This document shows positions 24,234 to 36,000 of a DNA stretch of 64,000 nt, piece by piece. The translations under genes were made by a program, and so were the position numbers. The notes under the pieces were generated by a model. That model saw nothing but the letters and a program-made list of their open reading frames with translations. It made no database searches and was not told the origin of the DNA. The DNA lies in contig OX485803.1 of NCBI GenBank assembly GCA_950295325.1, positions 70,633,554 through 70,697,553 on the forward strand, written 5' to 3'. Origin of the DNA: Polytrichum commune. Its lineage: Eukaryota; Streptophyta; Polytrichopsida; Polytrichales; Polytrichaceae. Positions within the stretch are counted from its first letter, which is position 1, and every line of letters begins with the position of its first letter.

Positions 24234-25623
24234 ATGACATTGCGACCTCTGATTGGTTGATTTAATCTGTAACCTCTGTTTCACTTGCTTCCACTTAGAG
24301 TGGGCTTAGAAATCATATTATTTTGATCTTTGCAACTTACAACTTATAAGATATAGTAGGCCATTGTATTGTTCAAGGGGTTACTTTGCTGGTAGTGTCC
24401 TTTAAACTCCAATGTAGTAGATTTGAAAGCGCTTCAGTGTTGACTATTGGTCTAAGAAATTGGTGCAGATTAAGCAGGCTCTGCACCCACATCCCAAATT
24501 CAGCAATTGCAAAGGATTTACATCTATAGATTGTGTATTTTGCTACCTATGAAAAAGTGAGTGCAGAGCTTAAAGTGGTTATCTCACGGCTGTTTACCTT
24601 ATACTATATTCGAATACATAGACATGGGTTTTTTTTGTAGTACATTTTGCATATGCATACCTTACTAATGGGAAATGGGTGTGTATGCTATCAACCATGA
24701 GCAGATTGTGATGTGTCAGGCTGATGAGTCATCTGTTTCTCCTACACCCAGTGGGAGTTTCAGCAAGATATGTTTTTAATGCTCACAATTTGAAGTCCAG
24801 AAATCTCTCCTCCACCTTTGCATTGTTCTGAGGTCATCTTGCAATGAAGCTGTAAGATTGTTCTGGCTTCAAATTAAGCATTTCAATGTATTCTCCATCA
24901 TTCCCATCTGTATGTAATGGTGCACAACAATGTTCCCATGGGAGCATTACACATTGTGGGAGGAGTCTGCAGCCTGCTGAAAGTGATAGAAGTATGGAGG
25001 AATTCCTTTACACGAACTGTCATCCCAACTTACTTTTAGTTAATCCACTTGTAGATCATCCACTTTTCGTTTGGTATATTTTGCATTCTAACAAATCTGT
25101 AATGAATTGTTACCCACAATTTATTACAAGGAATGACAAATAGTGCTAGCTTTTACATTTAGTGTTGGTGACACTACACATGCAGTTTATAATTGGTATT
25201 GAGCAAAACCAATAGAATTGGTGACACTAAATATAATATTTAATATAGTGCCAATATGGCTCCATTTCTTCACATCTTTTGAGAAGTCTGCACTTCAAAA
25301 CTCTCATCAACATTTTTGACCTTGTGTGCATGTTCTTCCATACTTTTGCTTGGTGCTTCGAGGAGGTTTAGTCCATTGTGCATTGTGCATCCCCCCTCCC
25401 CCCAAAAAGAAGATTTGTATTTTACTTTTTTGATCCTTTTATTTTTTACCTTCACTGTTAAATACTTTTATGATACTTTTCTTTTTGGCAGATTTTTGTT
25501 CTTTCAAACTTACACTTGTTATATTGCTTAAAGCCAGTGGAGCATATTTTCATGTCAAACACATGTGGTGCCTTCACCTCCAAGACTTGCTCACAAATTT
25601 AGAACATCTAAAAATGACTTGAT
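24234..25623. other. Intergenic stretch with one dispersed repeat
   Basis: No gene was recognised. It includes the dispersed repeat copy at 25129-25250, which has an inverted partner at the right end of the window. Confidence 0.4.
25129..25250 (+). repeat. Dispersed repeat, copy 1
   Basis: About 120 bp matching the reverse complement of 63584-63701. Shared blocks include TTTAGTGTTGGTGACACT and AATAGAATTGGTGACACTAA. Both copies end in CACTA-like bases, so this may be a short MITE. Confidence 0.7.
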
Positions 25624-26571
25624 GTGTCTGAAAAGTTTAATGGTGATTGTGCCAAATTTATCGATTTTATATGTTGTGTTAAGTTGTTCATATGTATGCA
25701 ACCTTTGCGATATCCAAATGCAACCTCAAAAGTTGAGCTAGTGAGTACGCTACTTATTAGTATAGCTTCAAATTGGGATTTATCACTTGTGAAAGATAAA
25801 TTGCCATTATTAAACGATTTTGAGGAATTCGTAACAAATCTTTTCATTGCATTTGGAGAGCCCGATAGAAACATGACTGCAAACTCTAAGAATACAAGTC
25901 TATGTCAAGGACCAAGATCCACTGTTGACTATGCTTTTGAATTTAAAAAATCATTACATACCGATAACTTTTTGATGGAGATGGCATTGATAAGACAATT
26001 TCAATGGGGACTACGAGATGAAATCGAGTATTTGCTACTAACTATGCCTGAACCTAGTAGTTTGGCAGATGCCATGAACCAAGCTATGAAGTGTGAAAAC
26101 AAACTACGCACACAAAAACAAGACATTTATAGTAACAAACTAATTCTAACATTGGCTTTCATATCATCTTTTATTCTACCTATCAAGATATGTGGGACAA
26201 AGAGTATTGAAGGGGTTGCACTTTTGGATTCGGGTGCAAATACTTGTTTTATGGATCCAAGTTTTGTGCAACAACACAATATAGCATTGAAGCCAAGGAT
26301 ACATACCATGCGTGTCACTGTTGGAGGCAGTCGTGCAACTATCTTAGAGACCCATGAAACAAAGCCTTTAGAGCTTAACATTGAGGATTGTTCTTGGAAG
26401 GTGGTTTTTAATGTCAGGCATAATCCCAAGTATCCTATAATCCTTGGTCAAAATTGGCTAGAATTTAGCGATCCGTATATAGATTGGCGGAATAGAAAGT
26501 TGAAATTCCCAAAATTTCCCAACAACAAGGCATTTGATGATGGCCATATTGTGGACACATCTACTTCATAG
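25624..26571 (+). CDS. Retrotransposon-derived gag-aspartic protease ORF without zinc knuckle or polymerase
   Basis: An uninterrupted frame of 316 codons runs to the stop at 26571. The frame opens at a GTG; the first ATG is at 25696, giving about 292 residues. The N-terminal two thirds resemble the Retrotrans_gag domain of Ty3/gypsy-type elements (SNWDLSLV, LNDFEEFVTNLFIAFGE, then QFQWGLRDEIEYLLLTMPEP). The C-terminal third is a retropepsin-like protease with the active site LLDSGANTCFMD (Asp at 26227-26229) and a PIILGQNWL motif. The usual CCHC knuckle between the two is absent, and no reverse transcriptase, RNase H or integrase follows. No flanking LTRs were seen. It is either a truncated element or a gag-protease copy that has kept its frame. 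Confidence 0.7.
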   Translation: MSEKFNGDCAKFIDFICCVKLFICMQPLRYPNATSKVELVSTLLISIASNWDLSLVKDKLPLLNDFEEFVTNLFIAFGEPDRNMTANSKNTSLCQGPRSTVDYAFEFKKSLHTDNFLMEMALIRQFQWGLRDEIEYLLLTMPEPSSLADAMNQAMKCENKLRTQKQDIYSNKLILTLAFISSFILPIKICGTKSIEGVALLDSGANTCFMDPSFVQQHNIALKPRIHTMRVTVGGSRATILETHETKPLELNIEDCSWKVVFNVRHNPKYPIILGQNWLEFSDPYIDWRNRKLKFPKFPNNKAFDDGHIVDTSTS

Positions 26572-27195
26572 ACATTTGACCATTCAAAACTAAAATCGTT
26601 TCCCCTCTAGCAAGATAACCAAGCTAAGAATTGAACAATGCCTTAGATCCATCAATGATGGACTCACAAATATCTCAATCTGTAGAGAGTTGGTAGGGTT
26701 ACGGTACCATATTCGTTTTTTTATTTAACATTGAACTTTGTGGAATTTAGTACAAAAAACCAATGGAACTTGCATTTATTATGTAGACTACTAAGGTCTT
26801 GACTCAAATTCTATTTCTGTGCATATTACAAGCACAAATTGTCATTGAGTTACAAAGAATTGCATTTTAGATTTCCTTTGGTAAGCAAAAGCTACCTTGA
26901 AAGAAACGCAAAATCTCCTTATGTAGCTTCATTTTACCATATGTTCTCGTTGAATAGTTCTTTGGAACATACCTTGCACAACTTCCAAAGATTATATACC
27001 AAAGTGGCGTCCCAAGGCAATCATTTAAATTAGGTGCAATCGATCAGGGGTTAAGAGATGATATTGATAATAGTAAATACTGAGTTTTTGACATAGCCTC
27101 ATGTCACAAAATAGAATAATTTTTAATCTAGACTTTCATCATATTAGACTCAAAATTGAATTGCAAATGTTGGTGTGATCAACTTTGTTCAGACA
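26572..27195. other. Noncoding stretch
   Basis: No continuation of the gag-protease frame into polymerase is seen, and there are no other recognisable features. Confidence 0.35.
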
Positions 27196-27576
27196 TAAGA
27201 TATGTGGGTGTTATGCTATTCCTTCTCTTAATCAGACACCCAAATTTTGATTGGTGTGTGATTTGGTGAGGATTAAAAGTACAAATATCATAAAGACACG
27301 TGTTTACAAGAGATTGAACTACGTCTTCATATTTTACTGACTATTCCACATTCAATAGTGAACACGATTGGGAGGATCTATGCATTCGGTTAAGGTATTG
27401 ACAAATATACACTTTCAATAATCATAATTAAATCAAGGGAGGTCCGATTTTCAATCCGATTTTTGATAATGCTTCATCATTGTTTTGCTCATGCAACACA
27501 AGTTTTCATTGTGTAAATGTGATCGGTAGAAGTCGAAGAACACGAAAAACGAATTGAGTAACACCCACATACCTTA
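27196..27576. mobile_element. MITE, family with TATGTGGGTGTTA ends, copy 1
   Basis: The left end TAAGATATGTGGGTGTTA and the right end, reverse-complemented TAAGGTATGTGGGTGTTA, form TIRs of about 18 bp. The interior matches the reverse complement of 28817-29165 in ordered blocks (GTGTGTGATTTGGTGAGGAT, ACACGTGTTTAC, GGAGGTCCGATTTTCAAT). There is no ORF. Confidence 0.75.
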
Positions 27577-28000
27577 GTACTAGTGAACCTTCATAGCATT
27601 GTTCAGCTGTTATCAGTCGTTCCTTTCCAACAACATCAATACACGTCTTCACCTGACTATTATCAGGTGGAATATCCAAGCCAATGCTTTGCTGAGAGAA
27701 TAAACATACCATAATTCTGAATAGAATCTGCCTCATTCCCGAACCCACCTAGCATACAAACTCAGTTGGATAATGTTACGTTGTTGATGTGATTAACAAT
27801 TATTATTAATCACAACACACAAGTCCTACTTAGTGGAGGGATGCCCCAGGATAAAGTCTGGTGTGACAAAAAATTTGCATTATAAAGTGCGGTTCATCTC
27901 CATCTTCACATGACTCATTGGTGTCGTTAATGGTTTATTCCTCTAAAGTCCACTCACCTGACGTTCAATAATCACCACCTTCTCTCACTTTTAGAGTCTA

Positions 28001-28520
28001 AGGGCCTGTTTAGACTTGGGGCCAAGGCCATTGGGAACGAAGGCCAATATGTCCCATGTGGCATGCAAATGGGCCCCCAAGGCCATTAATACGAAAGTAA
28101 CCTAACTCCATTCATTGCTTTCATGTGTAAACCTATTTAGGTGGGGTTGGGGCCATTTGGAGGCTGCAATTATGAGAGGGCTCCAACGTACTCATGAACT
28201 ATTCTATGGATAATAATTAAAGTATAATAAATTTAGAATTTCTCCCCTCCTATTCAATCCTCAAAGAATAAACTACTACAAGCAAATAAAAGCTCTGACA
28301 ATGGCCTCAACTAGAGGGAAAGAGTCCACAAGGTTGGGAGCTCTCTTTTCCAAGGCTTGAGGCCATTGTCATGATGAATAAAATAATTTATTTGTTAATT
28401 GGCCCCAACTCATGGTGTAAACTTAAAGAGGCGAGTCCCAACATCTCTACCAATGAGAGGAGTGGATTTCTTGCACCCCAGCCCATTTTTGAGCCCTGAC
28501 TCCAAGTCTAAACCCACCCT
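28001..28520. mobile_element. hAT-like MITE with AGGG termini
   Basis: The left end AGGGCCTGTTTAGACTTGG and the right end, reverse-complemented AGGGTGGGTTTAGACTTGG, form 19-bp TIRs with three mismatches. The element is about 520 bp without an ORF. No 8-bp duplication is readable, so the superfamily is a guess from the termini. Confidence 0.55.
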
Positions 28521-28816
28521 AATTCAGGCCAGTGCTCTAAAAATTCCAGGTTCACAGGCTTTGCAATACCCACAATTTTGCAGCTAATGCAATCTCCCAA
28601 GTGCTGAATGAATCTCGTTCACATTGCCTTGAATTCCACTGGACCTGCAAGTGCCACACATAACATGCATGAGTCTATCCTGACCCAATGTTGGATCTCT
28701 TAGATGACTATTTATCAGCTCAACCTCCAACCTTGCCAAATTTTTAGTGTTGAAGCAAAAAAAAAAAAAAAAAGTATGATATTTGTCAACTCCTTGAACC
28801 TAATCATGTGTACTGA

Positions 28817-29165
28817 TTAGGTATGTGGGTGTTATTATGTTTGATTTTCATGTTCTCGAATCTCCAACTTCTACCAATTATATTTACACGACGAAGCTTA
28901 TATTGTATTAGCGAATCTCCGATGAAGTTTTAGCAAAAATTGATTGAAAATCGGACCTCCCCTGATATAGTTATGGTCATCCGAAAACGTGTTGACTATC
29001 AAGTGTGGAGTAGTTAACAAGTAAATTTGAAGCCTTAGTCCAATCTTTGGTAAACACGTGTCATTATGATTTTTGGTCTTTGATCCTCACCAAATCACAC
29101 ACCAAGTTCATATAAGGAAGGGTCTGTTTAGGAAAAAGTAACGGAATAACATCTGCGTACCTTAA
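28817..29165. mobile_element. MITE, family with TATGTGGGTGTTA ends, copy 2 (inverted)
   Basis: This inverted partner of 27196-27576 has ends TTAGGTATGTGGGTGTTA and, reverse-complemented, TTAAGGTACGCAGATGTTA. The right TIR is more diverged. Together the pair forms a large inverted repeat around a third MITE. Confidence 0.7.
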
Positions 29166-30521
29166 GATTGCTTGTATGACGAGTGTTGTTGAAGCCTTAG
29201 TGGCAGTCCAAAGTCAACTGGATCTACTCGACTAGGCCCCCATGATGCCTTCCACATAATATTCTATTGTTAACCTCAGTGATCACATCATCAGTGCATG
29301 TTTCTTCTTAATTTCCTCTAGTAAGGTAGAAATACCAGATCCCGTTAACCACCCTCTAGCTGTGCACTAGACCGCCGTCATAATGGTGAAGTGTTGTTTC
29401 TAAAACTGATCATGGCTCGGCGGCAACTTCAAAGCGTGTACACTTAGTGTAGCCAATGGGAGTCAAGTGTTAATGTACTCATGAGGTAACCGATTTAGGC
29501 GATGTTCTGTATGGAAATGCGGATTACCGTGCTCGGCGTAAGGAAGGGAGAATCTAGTGAACGAGTAGGGGTTTGGACAACTTTCCACTTTGCAAAATTG
29601 TAGCATTTTTTTGTATAGGGCAGAAAAATATGAAACAACTTGCATTCTTCATGAATCCTTCTCGTCTATCTTGGGAAATTATCTCATGATTGTCAGACCA
29701 GATCTTCAATGCGAATCACCTTATTTTCACGGGTTATGGTATTTCTACCTTAGTACATTCCTCTATGAACTCGATGGATAGAATTGTGACGATACGTTGT
29801 ATCTAGAATGCTTTCAAAATCTGCAACTTTATTCTAGTTGAGAGATGATGTACTTTGAGCTGTGTTTTGAACAAAATTGGATCGTATGTCCTTCACTGTA
29901 ACAGGACTGCAACGTTAAGTGTGTTGATACTCATATGAATTATCTGGGTGTATCATCTTCTACCTGGTGCTAAGTTATGGAGATTCAGAAACCATTCGTT
30001 CGCAAAATGCTCACGAATCGAAGTAATTAAGCAGTTGATTTTTATCTGCAAGGCAATCCAATCGTGTGGGGATGACGTGGTGGCAAGCTTGCGGATCTGG
30101 ACTGAAACAATAATAAAGCTATCTATGAATGGACAGAATTGTTAAAATGATTCATATCTAGAATCTTTCTAGTATTTGCAGTAGTATTCCACCACATGCA
30201 TTGAAACATGATGTGCATAATCTGATGTGTTTTGAAGGAGATTTCAATGATACTTTACTGTCATTGTTAACCAAGGCTCGATTGCTCTGGGGTATTGTGG
30301 GAGGAGGACAGGTGAATCCAGTGATGGCGGTTCGGTAATTGTTTCTCAGAGATCAATGCATGTTTAGTGAAATATAACCATGTCTAACAAGGAAGGAGAA
30401 TGTAGACCACTACAATGTTATTTCGAAGTCTATGTGTTCTACTCAAATTGTCCTGGGTCCAAAATATGATTAATTGTCAAGTTTTGTTTAGTTACACACG
30501 AACAATTAATGGGATTGTGAA
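29166..30521. other. Noncoding stretch with weak internal duplication
   Basis: There is no recognisable gene. The segments starting near 29774 and 30127 share blocks such as TATCTAGAAT and GTGTTTTGAA, suggesting an old tandem duplication of about 350 bp, but the match is weak. Confidence 0.3.
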
Positions 30522-30523
30522 CA

Positions 30524-31159
30524 CAGTAATCTCCCATTTAAGTACGCATCCCGGTTAAGTGCACAATTTTTTTGACAAAAATCAGGGCTCATACTTTATT
30601 TATTTGAACATGTCATGTAGAGTCATTTGCCGTGAATGCATGAATTTTTTACGCTTTACATTCATTCTCAGTTTGTTAACGTTTCGCTAAAACGTCTCAA
30701 ACGATCGTCACAATTTATCATACATATGTCTAGCTTCTGTTTGATCATTGGAGCAAAGCAATTGGTCGTCGATGTCAAGGACAATATAGCTTCAAAGCCT
30801 TTGAAATCGGTAGCACTTTCAAATTCAGATTCAACAAATGTCTCGATAGGCTAGATTTCGTCATCGATAGGTGGTTCTTCAATTTGCGTTGTTTCCATAA
30901 CTTTCCGGATGGCACCTTCACTAACTTCATACTCCTGCCCTAGCACCCGCTTGCTTGGCACATTCGGCTTGCTCAACTTTGCAATGATTTCACATCGTTG
31001 GGCTTAGGTCAAGCGGGTTGCCTTGAGTTTCATCCGTTTCCTATTGCAATTCATCGAATCAAAGGGTCTAGAAAGCGATATGAGTAAAGTACGCACCTAC
31101 CAACTAAGTGTGCACCAACGGCTCTGGTTCAAAGTGCGTACTTAAGCGGGAGATTACTG
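30524..31159 (-). mobile_element. pogo-type deletion derivative carrying a transposase HTH remnant
   Basis: The left end CAGTAATCTCCCATTTAAGT and the right end, reverse-complemented CAGTAATCTCCCGCTTAAGT, form clear TIRs. TA follows the right end (31160-31161); the left flank is CA, one change from TA. On the - strand from about 31035 the frame reads MKLKATRLT, one stop, then AQRCEIIAKLSKPNVPSKRV and LGQEYEVSEGAIRKV. This is the Psq/CENP-B-type helix-turn-helix that begins pogo/jerky transposases. The rest of the transposase is lost or degraded. Confidence 0.75.
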
Positions 31160-31161
31160 TA

Positions 31162-33080
31162 CATATTTTAGTTGGATTTTTATAAAGAATAAATTTCAAA
31201 GTACTATAAGATGTTCATGAACTTGGGGTGTGCACTCTACATTGCTATACTTACCCACGTCGGTGTATAAAACGGATATCAATGAAACAACTTCCATCCA
31301 TTGTATGCATAGGGGGCATACTGTTAAAGGTTAGATTTGTATGAATATTTCAAATTATTATGTGATGTTTCTAATTTGGGAAACCACAAAGGCGTTATCA
31401 CCCAAAACATGCATTCTAGCCATGAGTGATGCATATATTTTGGACTAACGTACATATATTTGAGGCTATATGTAATCTCTACATTTGAATATATATACTT
31501 GGTTTTCTTTCAATGTTCTTTTTGTGTATATGGGTAGTAATTTGAAGGTGACACACGAACATTAGTTTTGATCCTAATGAAAAGTGCTTGCCCAAATACT
31601 CTTAACTCACAAAACCTAGAATATGTACATTGTTCCACAACACTCACCATCTCAGGTCCCACTAACTCGTGTTTTCATTAGATATGAGCATGACAAATAT
31701 AGACCGTAGCAAGCGACTGTCAAGACATGGTGAGTGCTACACTCAATACCATACAGATATTACCTTGCTAGGGATGGTAGCAGGGCTCCTCGTGTACCTA
31801 TCTCGTCACTCCCGCAATTCTGTAGGTAACTTGGGAACACCTTGCTACACACCATAGTAGAGCTCCACACGTACAATCTCTAGTACATGTTGCAGCGAGT
31901 AAAGAAACAGGACCTTCGATCACATATCAACCATGTCACCAAGACCAATGTGTGAACCAAGACAATTCATCAACCGAGCACTCAAATAAGGTGCAAGTTT
32001 TGTTATAGAACTTCAAGCAAGTATGAGCTCATAAGTGACGTTTCTATGAGGATTCACACAATCCTGTAAGTCAATTTGGAAATGCAGGTAGACGAAACTA
32101 AGCGACCTTTATAGAAGGTAGTCATACTTAAGACTCCTGCAGCCACACTCTTCAACTTACTCATATCCAAAAATGAAGACGGTGCTTACTTCAATTTGTA
32201 CAAGATCTTGTGTTAAAGCTCCGGGCTCTCTCCGGGCTTGAGCATAAATGCACATATGTAATCAAGTCAACCACCTGCTGCTGAGGTGAGTCACTTGCTG
32301 GCCAAACGTCGGTGACGTGGATGAGGCCACCCCTTCACTCTACAAAATGTGGTAAAGGAGAAAAGTGTTGTGCTTGTCAGTAACCTTGATACCCGTGCAT
32401 TTTCCCAGGGCCAACACAAACTCCTTGTGAAGCATACGTTGTTTTCAAGTGCCTAGTACTTTTTCGTTGTGGAGAAAGGTGCTTAGTACTTCTTCCTTGT
32501 GCTGTAAAACCCAAGTTCACAGAGGATGTGTTGGAATTTGAAGAGTCTAAGGTAGCTCAAACTGAAAGGTCTCAAGTGACCTTAAGCAATCTAGATGAGT
32601 AGATGAACAACCAAGTGATTGGTGTTCTAGTATTGGTGATTCAGAACGATGAATTCATTGAGAGTCGTTGGGCCAAATCCCACCTGTTGTAGCTTTGGTC
32701 GACTGTGAGGAATGAGCACATCCTCAACTCTCTCTGTCCTTAGTTTCTTGAGGTAGGTCACTTGCTATCTACCATGCAAACCCTACGGAGGGTTTGAAAA
32801 GGCCACCCGGTCGCTAAGATGTGCAGGCTGGCTTGTTTTAAGGTTTTTGCACAGAATCTTAAGGGGTTGATCCTCGCTGTTTGAGGTTTTTATAGTAAAC
32901 AATGGGCAAGTAGATGCTGAGCAGTAGGGAGGTAATGAGATTAGAATGTTGCAGCAGGCGGATAGGGATGGAGTCTCCTCTGGAGCAGTTTTCTCAAACC
33001 CACGACCGCATGCATAACACATTCAAGCTTTACCACCTGAGATATGTGTGCTGCTCGTTGACAACAACTTGGTACTTTTT
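31162..33080. other. CNGC 3' flank and intergenic stretch
   Basis: The last few hundred bases are probably the 3' UTR of the - strand channel gene. No other gene or repeat was recognised. Confidence 0.35.
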
Positions 33081-36000
33081 CTAGGAAGACTTCGGCTTAG
33101 GGCAGGTGAACATAGCTGTGTACATGCGCAGACGGTCCTGTTGCTCTGCATCAAGATCACAATCTCCTCCCTTTGAAACAGAAACACGGGCAAGGTTCAA
33201 CGGCCCTGAAAATTTGCTGCTCCGGCGTGCTTTGAATCTCCGCCATGCCAGTTGAATAGCCACTGCGGCCCACATGCGCCATGTCGACGAATAATATCGT
33301 GTAGTCCTTGTCAGTTGTTTGTTGACCACTTTGTTCCTGAAGTAAATAAATTCTTTATCAGTTCTGAACATCAAAAAAGGGCCACGTCATCAAGCACAAG
33401 CTCCTCTCTGCCATATGGACTGTAAGCTCAAACCAGGATGACGAGATACATTTATAAAATTTGAGGATATTTTGTACGTTTAGTCTCAACAATATGTCCT
33501 GCAAATATCATAGTATGACACCAAGAAGAGCCTCAACAGACTTTGAGGCCAAATGAAACCAATTCTCAAGTTGTTCTACCCTCTAGAGTTCAGAATATAA
33601 TGGCGGGAAATCATAGTCACCGCCACAGGTTTGTATCACCTACTGAGATGAGTCATGCATTTAACCAAAATGTGCAGTGGTCTCACTCCCGATTCAAACA
33701 TGTTTGGGTCGCTTAACTCGGTAGTTACCATTTTTCAGTCTAATATTGATTCCTGTGCAAACTTGTGTTGGAACTACGGTTATCAAACACAACTTAAGAA
33801 CGCTTTGTGGAATGAAAGCGATGAAATGACAAGAACCAAGGTAAGAATGAAGATTTTAGATTGATTACCTGAAGTGATCAGTGATGTACTTAAGATCGTG
33901 TGCCTTCAAAGCAAAAGCTTCAGTCATTTCCAAAGTGGTCAAAGTTGCAGTGGACAAGGGTAGTCTTCCTTCCGATTTTTCAAGACACCAAGAAATGAGC
34001 TCATCACCGTAAAAATCTCCCGGACCCAGGGTGCATCTACTCATTTGGTTGTTATGGAGCGGATACTTGAAGAGGACGCTTCCCCTCACCATGAACAACA
34101 TATGTCGTATGGGGTTTCCTTCAAGTATAATCTGTCAATGTCAACATAAAAAAGCAGTAACAAATAATATGTTAACATAAACTTTAAAATTGTTGATGGT
34201 TCGTAAAATTAGTGTACCACTGAGAGAATTTGTTTTGAACTCCAACGATTTGCTTAGTAGGTGTACATATTAGTATCAAGCATCCTCTTTCTTAATGACT
34301 TTCTTACATTCCTTATAAAACTCAAGTTCTTCTTTAAATTGATACATACGGATGAATTGGCTTGAATAATCTAAGTCGATTGGCAGGTGCTATGCCCTTT
34401 AATCAAGCACCTCCCCTATCGAATGATAGGGTTTGTGAAGTTCTGGGAAGTGGATGATGGCGCACATTCCAGAACTTCATCATCAAGACAATGGCAAACA
34501 AAGGCGGGCATATGAACATGTAACATGTTCAGATCAAAAGGGTTGGCGTTTTTGGTGTTTCACACTTTTCCAGTAAGGTTAATTTCACTGGAGAAGAGCT
34601 TACTGGTTCTCCTTTGCTGAAGAGTACAGGTTTCAGCCGATCGCAGATGTTGTTGAGAATCAATTCGTCAAGTTGCTCGAACAAAGGCACTTTTTTAAGA
34701 AGGTCTATGCAAAGGTGACGCTTAATGTCACGGCGGAGGCCTTCAGGTAGGTCCCCAACTAGTGCCTCTTCATCAATACCACGTGTGGCAGCCCAACGAT
34801 GGCGTTCCTGTTGTCGTACACGAAGCCGGAGCTTTGTTGGTAATTGCCTTCGTCGCATCCACCACTCAAGGTCACGATTGCGTATTTGCATCTCTGCCTT
34901 CTTGGCAGTAATGGACTGCAAGAACACCTGTAATAAAATAAATGGAATCGAGCATTCGAATGAGTTAAACGCTATATTATGTGGCAAGTTCTAAATTCTT
35001 GAAATTGGCCAAAATTTCTCCAAGGAAACAACAAGCCTCGTGTACATTGTTCTCAAAAGTATGTATGGCCTCTACAGAAAGACACACAATCAACACTTTA
35101 CCCGCTTAACATATTGTTTGGTAAGGCAGTTAGAAAAATCACTCCTCCCACAACTGACTTAAAAGAAACATATTTCACAACCTTATTACACAGACAAGTA
35201 AGATTACAAATACGATGATAAAGGTAAGGATGATCAACCTGAATATTTCCAATTAGAAGTGTGAAGAGGAGTAAACCGCAAGTGATAACAACGATGGCAT
35301 ATAAAACTTCATACACATTGTTGCTTGGAACCAATGCGTTCCCAAAAGAACTGGAGAAACAATTGCAAACATCAAATCAGAACCAAAAAGTTGTAGTTTA
35401 TGCACACCATTGGGAAGACCAGCATCCATCACACCTCTACTATTAGATTTATGCCAAACCAAAGTTGATAGGTGCCTATACAATATTGAGATCTTGTCAT
35501 TCTGGCGAAATTTTTGGAGTAAAATTGCGCCCCTAGCTCTTGAAGCCCTCAGACCACATATAGAACTTCTTCAATGTCTCTGTAATCACAACATTAAATG
35601 TGCTTGAATATGCCAAAGGATAAAGCAACATGGAAATTTTGAAATCCAACGTTCTTAAAGTTCTAGAAATAAAATTCACCTGAATGTCATGACGCCCCAG
35701 AAAAGAGGGTACACAATCTTGTTGACACATTGTCCATCAGTCACTAATGGCACGGCCCACGAATAGATGCCAAATGAGAAATTACTTGCAGAGGCGTTCA
35801 AACACGACTGCACAGTTGAATTTTGTGCCCAAGCCAATCGAAGTGCTACATCGGGCTGATGATGGTACGCTATGGGCAAAGGGCAACCGAAATTTGTTGA
35901 CGGGCAATTCTCCATAGCCTTGCATTGTACGCTGAGACATGACTCCACTCGCTGCACTGTGAGGAGGTACCAGAAAGACCCAGCCACCTGCAAATGTCAA

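Noticed and set aside
27506-27748. 80-codon - strand frame with LITAEQCYEGSLV
   Set aside because: It runs into the end of a MITE, has no clear homologue, and the resemblance to vacuolar sorting receptors is too slight to report as a gene.
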